Positions 17,922 to 26,224 of a stretch of DNA of 64,000 nt are shown here, one piece after another. Source of the DNA: Bifidobacterium erythrocebi. Lineage in GTDB: Bacteria; Actinomycetota; Actinomycetes; Actinomycetales; Bifidobacteriaceae. Position 1 is the stretch's first letter; every line of letters starts with the position of its first letter. The DNA is taken from the NCBI RefSeq assembly GCF_012932675.1, contig NZ_JAAIIF010000005.1, positions 62,001 to 126,000 on the forward strand, read 5' to 3'. Under the pieces are notes generated by a model. The model was not told where the DNA came from, did no database searches, and was given only the letters and a program-made list of their open reading frames with translations. The translations under genes and the position numbers were made by a program.

Positions 17922-17991
17922 TAGGCGAACTGCTCTACGTGAGGTTCGTCAGTCTGCCATCAATAGCCGAGGTAGTGCAACTCGGTGGCAT

Positions 17992-18136
17992 CCCGAAGGA
18001 ACGGTGGAACTTCGTCAGAAGTTTCCTGCCCCGAACCGTGAAGCGGGGAGCCCTGTGGGCTCCCCGTAGGTGAGGTGAGGGGTTTGCAACCACAGGCAAA
18101 CCCCGAAGGAACGGTGGAACTTCGTCAGAAGTTTCC
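17992..18136 (-). repeat. 3'-end repeat block behind the MIF-like gene
   Basis: The end of the MIF-like gene including its stop codon lies inside a 35-bp segment (18102-18136) that recurs exactly at 17992-18026, further downstream of the gene. Each copy folds on itself with the stop codon in the loop (GGAAACTTC/GAAGTTCC). Two hairpins lie between the copies: 18079-18104 (GGGGTTTGC/GCAAACCCC) and 18045-18065 (GGGGAGCCC/GGGCTCCCC). The second resembles the hairpins at 4586-4606 and 34519-34539. Confidence 0.85.
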
Positions 18137-18472
18137 GCCGTTCCAACCCCAGTCGGTAGTAGCGGTGTAGCGGATGTACGTGCGGTCGTTCGGAATGCCG
18201 AGCTCCTTGTTCAGCGCGGCCATGATCTGCTCGGTCAGCTTCTCCCAGGCGGAACCCGGCACGGAACGGCCGAACACGTTCACCTCCACGTACGCGGCCG
18301 GCTTGGAATCGTCACCGCCGAAGTAGATCGGCATATTGTCCTCGAACGGGCACATCAGCCATCCTTCGGACTTGCCGGGAACGGCGGTGATGGCCTTGCC
18401 GTAGGCGGTCTTCAGCGCCTCGCGCTGCTCAGGGGTGGTGGAAACGGACACATGCGTGTGGATGACTGGCAT
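18125..18472 (-). CDS. MIF/tautomerase family protein
   Basis: This 115-residue protein begins M-P-V-I, so Pro2 would become the N-terminal catalytic proline after methionine removal. Family stretches are P-G-K-S-E-G-W-L-M near residue 32, Y-V-E-V-N-V-F-G and the C-terminal W-G-W-N-G. Size and ends match macrophage migration inhibitory factor homologues, which have keto-enol tautomerase activity. The ATG at 18472 was chosen because AAGGAGC precedes it and it gives the catalytic proline. The substrate in bacteria is unknown. Its 3' end is duplicated downstream. Confidence 0.85.
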   Translation of the reverse strand: MPVIHTHVSVSTTPEQREALKTAYGKAITAVPGKSEGWLMCPFEDNMPIYFGGDDSKPAAYVEVNVFGRSVPGSAWEKLTEQIMAALNKELGIPNDRTYIRYTATTDWGWNGGNF

Positions 18473-18555
18473 TGCTGCTCCTTGCAATCGTTGGAAAATA
18501 TTGTCCTTCGTCACCCAAGTCTAGGTGGTCTGCGTACGAGTGTTTAATATTCTGT

Positions 18556-19116
18556 GTGAAAAAACTGATTGAACAGCTGATGAAATTCGGCATTGTGGGT
18601 GTAATCGCCTTCATCATCGACTGGGGTATCCTGAATCTTCTGGTCGGCCTGTTTCACATGCATAATGTGCTCGCCGCCACCATCTCCTTTATCATCTCCC
18701 TTATCTTCAACTATGTGGCCAGCATGAAGGTCGTGTTCAAGCATCGCGACGACATGGCGCGTTGGATGGAGATTGTCATCTTCGTGGTCGGCGCGGTGAT
18801 CGGCTTGTTCATGAACGACGCCATCATCTGGATCTCCACGTACGGCATGAACCATGACGCCTACGTGTCGCAGAGCACCGAATACCTGATCCGTACCAAT
18901 GTGGGCAAGCTCATCGCCACCGCCGTGGTGATGGTGTGGAACTTCCTGACCCGCAAGTGGCTGCTGGACGATACGCACACCAATGCGATGAACCGCTTGA
19001 AGAAGCAGGAGAACCGCCTGACCCCCGAAGAGCTGGAGGCCAAGTGGGAGAACAGCTTCTCGCACAAGCTCGGCGTGTGGTCGCTGGAGCATACCCCTAA
19101 GGGCTGGCCTAAGTAG
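18556..19116 (+). CDS. GtrA family membrane protein
   Basis: This 186-residue protein has four predicted membrane helices: F-G-I-V-G-V-I-A-F-I-I-D-W, A-T-I-S-F-I-I-S-L-I-F-N-Y-V, I-V-I-F-V-V-G-A-V-I-G-L-F, and a fourth at V-G-K-L-I-A-T-A-V-V-M-V-W-N-F. This is the GtrA layout, a family linked to moving lipid-bound sugars across the membrane. The charged C-terminal tail of about 50 residues is longer than usual. The GTG start has no ribosome site, and TAATAT (18545-18550) ends 5 nt upstream, so a leaderless transcript is plausible. It is divergent from the MIF-like gene. Confidence 0.85.
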   Translation: MKKLIEQLMKFGIVGVIAFIIDWGILNLLVGLFHMHNVLAATISFIISLIFNYVASMKVVFKHRDDMARWMEIVIFVVGAVIGLFMNDAIIWISTYGMNHDAYVSQSTEYLIRTNVGKLIATAVVMVWNFLTRKWLLDDTHTNAMNRLKKQENRLTPEELEAKWENSFSHKLGVWSLEHTPKGWPK

Positions 19117-19183
19117 TCTGGCTAATCCGACTCCGCGGCTGATTCTCAAGCCGTACGGCACCATATAGATGGTCTGAAATACG

Positions 19184-19219
19184 AATGGCGGTTGCGCTCA
19201 CCCGAGCGCAACCGCCATT
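19184..19219. terminator. Bidirectional terminator between gtrA-like and MFS genes
   Basis: A perfect 16-bp stem (AATGGCGGTTGCGCTC and complement) with a 4-nt loop lies between the two convergent genes. Confidence 0.75.
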
Positions 19220-19254
19220 GTCGTCTATCCGGTTGTTCCGCCGAACCCACGCGT

Positions 19255-20679
19255 TCACGCGCTAATCTGCGTGAGCATCGGCTGCTCTGTCGAATCCTTG
19301 ATCTGCTTGAAACCGATGAACGCGATGAGCAGCGAGGCCAACGCCAGCACGGTGACCACCAGGAAGCCGCCATGCGAGCCCATACGGTCGATGAACTGGC
19401 CGGCGATGGCCGAACCGACCGAACCGCCGATCGAGTTCATCGCGCCCATCCATGCCATGCCCTCGGTGAAGCGCGTGGGCGGCACCAGGTGCAGCATCAG
19501 CTGGTTGCCGTTCACCCATGTCGGGGCCTGGCAGACGCCGATCAGCAGGTAGATGATCATGATCACCCACAGGTGCTTGGCGAACATGAAGGAGCCGATG
19601 CCCAGATCCACCACGGCCAGGCAGAAGTAGAAGCGTTTCCACAGCGGGATCGTCCAGTTCTTCGCGCCGTAGAACAGTGCGCCCAGCAGCGAGCTGAACG
19701 AGAAGCAAGCGAACACGAAGCCGGTGTACTGCTTCATATTCGCCTCGGTGGCGAACGAGACGATCGAAATGCCGGCAGCGCTCTGGAACGCGCCCAGGCC
19801 GAACCATGTGACGCACACGGCGATCAGGCCGGGGCCCCAGATCGATTCCTTCTTGCCGGCACGCACGTCGGCTTCGGCCTTGGCCATCGCGGCCCTGACC
19901 TCATCCTCGCTCTTGCCTTCGGAACGTGCCTTGTCACGCGCGTACTCCACGGCCGTTTCGGCCTGCAACGCCTTGGCATGGGCGGCTTCGCGCTCGCGGT
20001 ACTGCTTGCGGGTCATGCCGGCCTCACGTGCCAGCTGCGTCTGCGATTTCGGTTCGGTCGTGAGCTCGGTCAGGAACATCAGCGCGCCGATGACCACGCA
20101 CATGCCGGTGAACGAGAACGCCAGCAGGCCGGAAATCACGGCCAACGTGGAGGCGAGCGGATTGCCGATCACCCACATGCATTCGTCGAATACGCCGCAC
20201 AGCGACAATGCGCGGTTGGTGCGTTCGGTGTCGCCCTTGAGCTGGTTCGTCCAACGCTGGCGGCTCATCGCGCCCCACGGCGGAATGGCCGCCATGAACG
20301 GCGTGATGCAGAACAGCACCCATTCTGGCGCATGCGACTGGATGCTGGTGATCAGCGCGGTCGCGGCCACGATCCACACGATGATGGTGGGAATCGACAC
20401 CTGGCGCTGGCCGAACTTGTCGACCAGCTTGCCCAGCACCGGACTTGCGATGGCCAAGGCGATGGCCTGCACGGCGGACAGCGCGCCGGCCAGCGAATAG
20501 TTGCCGTAGTAATGCTGCACGGCGATGGTGATGGTCATGCCCACCATGGGGAAGGGCATGCATGCGATGACGGAGCCGATGGAGAATCGTGCGGTGTGCG
20601 GGATGCGCAGCAGCTCAGCATAGCCGCCGAACACTTTCTGGCCGACTTCCTTCAGACCGGTTAGTACTTGATTGGACAC
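19255..20679 (-). CDS. MFS transporter
   Basis: This protein of about 474 residues has two groups of six membrane helices, a major facilitator layout, with a G-K-L-V-D-K-F-G-Q-R-Q motif in the first half. The central cytoplasmic loop is unusually long, about 90 residues, and rich in Ala, Lys, Glu and Arg. The start is uncertain: AAAGGAGC lies upstream, and the in-frame GTG codons at 20691 and 20679 are respectively too close to it and somewhat far. The frame is open to 20802. The substrate cannot be inferred. The gene stands alone. Confidence 0.85.
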   Translation of the reverse strand: MSNQVLTGLKEVGQKVFGGYAELLRIPHTARFSIGSVIACMPFPMVGMTITIAVQHYYGNYSLAGALSAVQAIALAIASPVLGKLVDKFGQRQVSIPTIIVWIVAATALITSIQSHAPEWVLFCITPFMAAIPPWGAMSRQRWTNQLKGDTERTNRALSLCGVFDECMWVIGNPLASTLAVISGLLAFSFTGMCVVIGALMFLTELTTEPKSQTQLAREAGMTRKQYREREAAHAKALQAETAVEYARDKARSEGKSEDEVRAAMAKAEADVRAGKKESIWGPGLIAVCVTWFGLGAFQSAAGISIVSFATEANMKQYTGFVFACFSFSSLLGALFYGAKNWTIPLWKRFYFCLAVVDLGIGSFMFAKHLWVIMIIYLLIGVCQAPTWVNGNQLMLHLVPPTRFTEGMAWMGAMNSIGGSVGSAIAGQFIDRMGSHGGFLVVTVLALASLLIAFIGFKQIKDSTEQPMLTQISA

Positions 20680-20931
20680 AGCAGCACCCACGCTCCTTTC
20701 CGCTCCCGATTGGATGTCCCTCGCAGCACAGTTCGTTGTGTGCGAAGCCCTCATCGAATGATGTGTTGATTGTCCATGGTCGCGCAAAGTTTGCGTCTGC
20801 ATATTTGCGTCACGGCAACTCTAATCGTTTGACACGACGCAAAACGGCCGTGACACGCGGTGCGTGCGGGTACATTGGAAAGAAGATTTTCCCGCTTCCC
20901 CGGACATGAACCGGCTATGGAAAGGAACGCT

Positions 20932-21591
20932 GTGAGCACGACCACCATCCACTTCGTCCGTCATGGCAAGGTGTACAACCCCGACCATCTGCTGTACGAA
21001 CGGCTGCCCGACTTCCATCTGTCCGACCGGGGCCGTCGCATGGCGGAAGCGACCGGCGCATACATCGCCGCGGACCCGGCCATGAACCGGTCCGTCGCGA
21101 TCTTCTCCTCGCCGCTCGACCGCACCCGCGAAACCGCCGGAGCCATTCTGGAAGCGCTCAACCCCGTGCGCGAAGCCCGCGGCGAACAGCCGCTGGAACT
21201 CGCCACCGACGAGCGCATCATCGAGGCGCGCAACGAATTCCGCGGCAAACGCATCGGCCACGGCGAAGGGGCCCTGTGGCGCAACGGCAACTGGAAGCTC
21301 ATCACGAACCTCTACAAGCCGAGCTGGGGCGAGACCTACCGGCAGATTGCCGCGCGCGTAGGCGACTTCGCGGACGAGAAGGTGCGGGAATTCCCCGGCG
21401 AGCACATCATCGTGGTCAGCCACGAGTCACCGATCTTCAGCTACCGGCACATGCTGGAAACCGGTCACCCGGAGCATTGGATGTTCCTGCGCCACACCGC
21501 GCTCGCATCCATCACCTCCATCACCTACAGCAACGAGACCGGGCGCATGGTGTCGATCGCATACGTCGACCCGGCCGCCGAAGTGGAGTGA
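20932..21591 (+). CDS. Histidine phosphatase (phosphoglycerate-mutase-like) family protein
   Basis: This protein of about 219 residues carries the R-H-G motif near its N-terminus (F-V-R-H-G-K-V-Y-N) and a second catalytic histidine in V-V-S-H-E-S-P. The glutamate-containing E-A-R-N-E-F-R-G-K segment lies between them. This places it in the histidine phosphatase superfamily, as a general phosphatase rather than a glycolytic mutase. GTG at 20932 follows AAAGGAA with short spacing; an in-frame ATG 15 bases earlier is the alternative. The substrate is not predictable. Confidence 0.85.
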   Translation: MSTTTIHFVRHGKVYNPDHLLYERLPDFHLSDRGRRMAEATGAYIAADPAMNRSVAIFSSPLDRTRETAGAILEALNPVREARGEQPLELATDERIIEARNEFRGKRIGHGEGALWRNGNWKLITNLYKPSWGETYRQIAARVGDFADEKVREFPGEHIIVVSHESPIFSYRHMLETGHPEHWMFLRHTALASITSITYSNETGRMVSIAYVDPAAEVE

Positions 21592-21672
21592 CGGCATCAC
21601 GCTATGCCGTGCGATAAACGGTGGCCGTGGAGTAGCGTAGTCGGAAGATAGGCACCATTGGTGGGGGGCATT

Positions 21673-22509
21673 ATGACCATTGCATTGGACGAGACGGATA
21701 TCAGGCGCATCGCGGATATGCCGCAGATGCGCGAGGCGGCGCAGGCGGCCGGCGAGCTGACCTCGCTATGGCCGCTGAACAGCGCGTTGCAGATGGACAA
21801 CGACGCGAAATACACGGAGGATCTGCAGGTCCGCTTCACACTCGCCTTTGCACGGGTGATGACCGGCCTGGACGTGACAGCGGCCGATGCGGAGTTCGTG
21901 TACGAGGGCGCGGACGCCATTCCGGGGCGGCCTCAGGCGGTCGTTGATGCCCTGCTCGCGGCCGACGAGGCATACGAGATCATGGAGGATTACGGGCGCG
22001 ACGGCGAAACCGACCTGGTGGCCGAAGCGGCGCAGGCGCTGGGATCCGCGTGGGACAACGACACGATACAGGCCGTGGACGCGGTGATTTCGGACACCGC
22101 CCCCCATGCCGCGCAGGTCGAGGCCAGACCCATGGCCGAGCGCGTGGCCATCGCGCTCGCCACATGCGACGCCTTGCTGGGCATCGTCTCCCAAGGTGCC
22201 GCCAGCGCGCAGGAGGCCGCCGTGCGCTCGCTACCGGTGCTGCTGTATGCCAACGAGTGGCGTGAGGAATGCGCCGTTCCCAGGATCTTCCTGGCCGACG
22301 AGCAGATCCGTGCTTTGGCCGAGACCCGTTGGGATGCGGACGATACCCTGGCCGCCACGGTCGGATTCGTGGCCCCGCTGGCCGCAGCGGAGTGGCGCAG
22401 GCACCGCGAGGACGTGCTGTGGAACCCCGATGAGGCCAAGAAACGCGCCAAGGAAGAGGACGAGGAACGCAACAAGCGCGAGTTGGCGGCCAAGTTCGCT
22501 GATAAGTGA
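21673..22509 (+). CDS. Hypothetical protein, mostly alpha-helical
   Basis: I do not recognise this 278-residue protein. It is acidic and alanine-rich with many predicted helices, has no signal peptide or membrane segment, and ends with a strongly charged K/E/R tail (about 25 residues) suggesting a short coiled coil. A G-rich site (GGTGGGGGG) precedes the ATG. An in-frame GTG lies 15 bases upstream. It is followed by a large hairpin. The neighbouring genes give no hint of function. Confidence 0.75.
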   Translation: MTIALDETDIRRIADMPQMREAAQAAGELTSLWPLNSALQMDNDAKYTEDLQVRFTLAFARVMTGLDVTAADAEFVYEGADAIPGRPQAVVDALLAADEAYEIMEDYGRDGETDLVAEAAQALGSAWDNDTIQAVDAVISDTAPHAAQVEARPMAERVAIALATCDALLGIVSQGAASAQEAAVRSLPVLLYANEWREECAVPRIFLADEQIRALAETRWDADDTLAATVGFVAPLAAAEWRRHREDVLWNPDEAKKRAKEEDEERNKRELAAKFADK

Positions 22510-22570
22510 CATTACTGACATTACTGCCGCTGATTGCCGGATGATTGCCGCAACAACGCCGATATGAGCC

Positions 22571-22621
22571 GGATATGCATGATGGCCCCGTTCAACACGA
22601 ACGGGGCCATCATGCATATCC
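22571..22621. terminator. Bidirectional terminator hairpin
   Basis: A perfect 23-bp stem with a 5-nt loop (AACAC) lies between the convergent hypothetical gene and the DUF805 gene. It is among the longest perfect stems in the window. Confidence 0.75.
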
Positions 22622-22685
22622 GCAGCCAATAGCCGATCGCCATACCACTCAGCGACGGCGCGGCGCATGCGGTGCTAATCGTCTG

Positions 22686-23948
22686 CTACTGGAGCGTGCC
22701 GTCATTATTGCCGGTGTTGTTGGGCTCGGCGGTTTCTCCGGTCTGCTGCGGCGCATCGAAGGGGACCTGTTCCGCAGTGGCGGAGTCGGTGCCGGCGTTC
22801 AGCGGAGCCTGTTCGGGGGCTGCCGGCTGTTCGGCCTGCACGGGCGAAACGGGCGGAACCGGCTGGGTGGGCTGCATGTTCTGAGCCGGCTGAACCGGCT
22901 GGCCTGCACCGTATGCGGTTTCCGGACTCATTGCCATGGGCGGCATCTCCGGAATGGGCGGCACCTGATATGCAGGCGCTTCGGGGGCTGCGTACATGGG
23001 CTGTGCGGCAGGAGCGGTCATGGGTGCCTGCTGATATGCGGCGGCGTTCATGGCACCGGTCGTCATCGTCGGAGCCAGAGGAGTTGCCGGCATGTTCGCA
23101 GCGGGATAGGGTGCCTGATTGCCGGGCTGGCCGTATGCCGGTGCGCCGTAGGGCTGAGTGCCATAGGCCTGAGCGTCGTAGGTCGGTGTCCCGTATGCGG
23201 GGGTGCCGTATGCGGGCGCACCGTACAGCGGCGGCACCGCCTGTGCCTGGGCGGTCTGGTCATCGAAACGTGCGCCCTCCGGGTTGGACTTCATCGCCAT
23301 GAACACGATGTAGGCAATGCTCAGCGCGATGGAGATGACGATGATGATCGCCAGCACTATGCCGAATCCCACGATCTCGTCGGAGGCGAAGCAGCGGGTC
23401 AGCATTTCGGGGGTCATGCCGTTCGTTGCGCCGAAGGCGGTGTTGTACGAACCGACAAGGCAGTTGCTGCCGTTCTTCAGCAGCGCGACGATGGACATGA
23501 CCAGTGTCGTGATGAACACGACGATCGTCACTCCCGAGATGGCGTAGTAGCCGAAAAGCCACCAGCCGGACTTATTCGCATCGTGCAGTCGGCGCGTGGC
23601 CAGGGCCATCATGGGGATGAAGATTGCCAATGCCCACAGCGTGGGCAGGAAGCTGAGCTGGTCCACGGCATTCGCGATGGCGGCGAGCGCGAACGAGATG
23701 ATGACGTTGGCCAGCATGAACCACCAGAACTCGCTACGCGAGGCACGCCCCTTGAAGGTGGCGTATTTCCTCCAGAATCGGGTGAAGGCCTCCACGAACG
23801 GGCAACCATAGTACGGCTGGTTCAGCGGTACCGACACTGCCGGGGCCGTGGGCTGCGGGACGTTCTGCATATAGGGGTTGGGAGCGCCCTGCGGGTATTG
23901 CTGCGGCGCAGGCTGTTGCGGCTGCGGCGAGCCGTTGGGAATGGACAT
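22686..23948 (-). CDS. DUF805 family membrane protein with repetitive P/Y/A-rich tail
   Basis: This 420-residue protein has three parts. The N-terminal 45 residues are rich in Pro, Gln and Asn. The DUF805 domain (about 55-200) begins F-W-R-K-Y-A-T-F-K-G-R-A-S-R-S-E-F-W-W, contains R-R-L-H-D-A-N-K-S-G-W-W and carries four or more membrane helices. The C-terminal about 200 residues are low-complexity, with tandem A-Y-G-T-P-like units (about 223-265) and then P/Q/A/E-rich sequence, so probably disordered. AAGGAGA precedes the ATG at 23948. The function of DUF805 proteins is unknown. The gene is divergent from gltX. Confidence 0.85.
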   Translation of the reverse strand: MSIPNGSPQPQQPAPQQYPQGAPNPYMQNVPQPTAPAVSVPLNQPYYGCPFVEAFTRFWRKYATFKGRASRSEFWWFMLANVIISFALAAIANAVDQLSFLPTLWALAIFIPMMALATRRLHDANKSGWWLFGYYAISGVTIVVFITTLVMSIVALLKNGSNCLVGSYNTAFGATNGMTPEMLTRCFASDEIVGFGIVLAIIIVISIALSIAYIVFMAMKSNPEGARFDDQTAQAQAVPPLYGAPAYGTPAYGTPTYDAQAYGTQPYGAPAYGQPGNQAPYPAANMPATPLAPTMTTGAMNAAAYQQAPMTAPAAQPMYAAPEAPAYQVPPIPEMPPMAMSPETAYGAGQPVQPAQNMQPTQPVPPVSPVQAEQPAAPEQAPLNAGTDSATAEQVPFDAPQQTGETAEPNNTGNNDGTLQ

Positions 23949-24160
23949 GCTGATCTCCTTCGGTTGACTGCCCTTCGCTGGGCAACTGCTTGCCATTGTA
24001 ATGGGAACGGGGTCGGTCCAGGGGAGAAGCCGTGGGGGATGGACGGCGAATGTTCTGTGTGATTGCTGGGCGTTCGCTGATGGCGATGCATGATGCCCGT
24101 ACCGGCGTTCCCCGACTGGGGCACGGTGTCTCGTCCCTCTTGCGCGGCACAATGGAGCCT

Positions 24161-25681
24161 ATGACTGAAGCTGAACATACCAAACCAGAACTTCCTGAAA
24201 ACGTTCGCGTGCGCTTCTGCCCGTCCCCGACCGGCATCCCGCACGTCGGCATGGTCCGTACCGCCCTGTTCAACTGGGCCGAAGCACGCCACACCAAGGG
24301 CACCTTCGTGTTCCGTATCGAAGACACCGATGCCCAGCGTGACTCCGAGGAAAGCTACAACCAGATCATCGAGGCCCTGAATTGGCTCGGCATCGACTGG
24401 GATGAGGGCATCAACGTCGGTGGCCCCGACGGCCCGTACCGCCAGTCCGAGCGCGGTGACATCTATAAGGATGTTGCGGCCAAGCTGCTCGAAGCCGGCT
24501 ATGCGTACGAATCCTTCTCCACCCCCGAGGAGATCGAGGCCCGCAATGTGGCTGCTGGTCGTCCGAAGGCATTCGGTTACGACGGCTACGACCGCAACCT
24601 GACTGAGGAGCAGAAGGCCGCCTTCCGCGCCGAGGGCCGCAAGCCCGCCCTGCGTATCCGCATGCCCGACGAGGACATCGCCTTCGACGACCTCATCCGT
24701 GGCCGCATCGAGTTCAAGGCCGGTTCCGTGCCGGACTACGTGATCGTGCGTCCGAACGGTGACCCGCTGTATACGCTCACCAACCCGGTCGATGACGCCA
24801 TGATGCGCATCAACGTGGTGCTGCGTGGTGAGGATCTGCTGAGCTCCACCCCGCGCCAGATCGTGCTGTACCGTTACCTGATCGAGCTGGGCGTGGCCAA
24901 GGAGATGCCGCTGTTCGGCCATATGCCGTACGTGATGGGCCAGGGCAACAAGAAGCTTTCCAAGCGCGACCCCGAGTCCAACCTGTTCCTGCATCGCGAC
25001 CACGGCTTCATCCGCGAGGGCCTGCTGAACTACCTGGCGCTGCTGGGCTGGTCCATCGCCCCCGACCGCGACGTGTTCTCCATGGACGAGATGATTGAGA
25101 AGTTCGATGTGCGTGATGTCAAGGCCAATCCGGCTCGTTTCGACATCGACAAGGCCGTCTCCATCAACGCCGAGCACATCCGCATGCTCGAACCGCAGGA
25201 CTTCCTGAACCGTTCCGTGCCGTATCTGCATCGTGACGGCGTGGTGTCCGCCGACTCCTGGGACGCCTTGACCGATCGCGAACGCGAGATCCTCACTGCC
25301 GCCGCACCGCTCGTGCAGCCGCGTGTGCGCCTGCTGGGCGAGGTCGCCGGCATGGTCGGCTCCCTGCTGTCCACCGAGGGCTACATCGAGCCCGCCGCCG
25401 ATGCCAAGAAGCAGCTCAAGGAATCCGCCCCCGAGGTGCTGGACAAGGCCATCGCCGCCCTCGAAGGCGTGGACGAGGCTGACTGGAAGACCGATAACCT
25501 GCACGAGACCCTGAACAAGGCGCTGGTCGAGGAAGGCGGCTACAAGCCGCGTCTGGCCTTCGGTCCGGTGCGTGTGGCCATGAGCGGCCGCCGCGTGAGC
25601 CCGCCGCTGTTCGAATCCATGGAGATCGTCGGCAAGGACGTCTCTATGGCTCGTCTGCGTGGTCTGCGCGAGCATCTGTGA
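24161..25681 (+). CDS. gltX: Glutamyl-tRNA synthetase
   Basis: This 506-residue class I synthetase attaches glutamate to its tRNA. The HIGH-type motif appears as [10 protein letters not shown] near residue 22 and the KMSKS-type motif as K-K-L-S-K-R-D. The length is normal for bacterial GluRS. ATG at 24161 was chosen because GGAG lies just upstream; another in-frame ATG is 9 bases earlier. Its terminator is followed by a tRNA-Glu gene on the same strand. Whether it also charges tRNA-Gln cannot be read from the sequence. Confidence 0.96.
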   Translation: MTEAEHTKPELPENVRVRFCPSPTGIPHVGMVRTALFNWAEARHTKGTFVFRIEDTDAQRDSEESYNQIIEALNWLGIDWDEGINVGGPDGPYRQSERGDIYKDVAAKLLEAGYAYESFSTPEEIEARNVAAGRPKAFGYDGYDRNLTEEQKAAFRAEGRKPALRIRMPDEDIAFDDLIRGRIEFKAGSVPDYVIVRPNGDPLYTLTNPVDDAMMRINVVLRGEDLLSSTPRQIVLYRYLIELGVAKEMPLFGHMPYVMGQGNKKLSKRDPESNLFLHRDHGFIREGLLNYLALLGWSIAPDRDVFSMDEMIEKFDVRDVKANPARFDIDKAVSINAEHIRMLEPQDFLNRSVPYLHRDGVVSADSWDALTDREREILTAAAPLVQPRVRLLGEVAGMVGSLLSTEGYIEPAADAKKQLKESAPEVLDKAIAALEGVDEADWKTDNLHETLNKALVEEGGYKPRLAFGPVRVAMSGRRVSPPLFESMEIVGKDVSMARLRGLREHL

Positions 25682-25706
25682 TCGGCTGCGACGCATCGCG
25701 GCGATA

Positions 25707-25742
25707 GATGGCCGGCGAATCCTTGGCGATTCGCCGGCCATC
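25707..25742 (+). terminator. Hairpin after gltX
   Basis: A perfect 15-bp stem (GATGGCCGGCGAATC and complement) with a 6-nt loop begins 26 bp after the gltX stop. There is no clear T run. Confidence 0.6.
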
Positions 25743-25857
25743 GCCGTTGTTGGGGCCGGAGTCAGCGGATTTTTCGGATTATTTCCGGCTGGCGAGTGGC
25801 GACCCCGCCTGCCGTGGCGTACGAAAATCGTTGGAATTCCAAGCGACACGCCGAGAT

Positions 25858-25886
25858 TTGCATACGGGCATGAACCCGCGTATATT
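25858..25886 (+). promoter_or_regulatory. tRNA promoter
   Basis: TTGCAT (25858-25863) and TATATT (25881-25886) are exactly 17 bp apart, about 50 bp upstream of tRNA-Glu. This is one of the best promoter matches in the window and probably drives both tRNAs. Confidence 0.6.
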
Positions 25887-25938
25887 AATCACTCGTTGCG
25901 GTTCACACAGCACAGCTGAGAACCACAGCGAACAGTTA

Positions 25939-26011
25939 GCCCCCATCGTCTAGCGGTCTAGGACTACGCCCTCTCACGGCGCCAACACCGGTTCAAATCC
26001 GGTTGGGGGTA
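25939..26011 (+). tRNA. tRNA-Glu (anticodon CTC)
   Basis: The 73-nt sequence folds as a cloverleaf: acceptor GCCCCCA with TGGGGGT (a G-U first pair), anticodon loop CTCTCAC with anticodon CTC, and T arm CCGG-TTCAAAT-CCGG. CCA is not encoded. It decodes GAG, the common glutamate codon here. Confidence 0.9.
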
Positions 26012-26047
26012 CGACGGACAGCTCAACAGCTGTCACGCCTGCCAAAT

Positions 26048-26122
26048 TGGGATGTGGTGTAATTGGCAACACAGCTGATTCTGGTTCAGCCATTCTTGGT
26101 TCGAGTCCAGGCATCCCAGCCA
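26048..26122 (+). tRNA. tRNA-Gln (anticodon CTG)
   Basis: The cloverleaf has acceptor TGGGATG with CATCCCA, anticodon stem GCTGA/TCAGC with loop TTCTGGT (anticodon CTG), and discriminator G. CCA is encoded (26120-26122), unlike in the preceding tRNA-Glu 36 bp upstream. The two are probably co-transcribed. Confidence 0.92.
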
Positions 26123-26126
26123 ATAG

Positions 26127-26150
26127 CCCTCGCGGAAGCGAGGGTTTTTT
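26127..26150 (+). terminator. Terminator of the tRNA pair
   Basis: CCCTCGC-GGAA-GCGAGGG followed by six T, immediately after tRNA-Gln. This is a textbook intrinsic terminator. Confidence 0.92.
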
Positions 26151-26224
26151 GTTATCTGCGGAGATTTGCGGTACGCGCTCACGGGGCCGTGGGATTCGCT
26201 CAGTGATGGGATACAGTGGAAACC

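Noticed and set aside
17803-18069. 88-codon open frame through the palindrome
   Set aside because: It starts at a non-ATG codon without a ribosome site and runs through the palindrome and hairpins; the same peptide can be read from both strands because of the symmetry.
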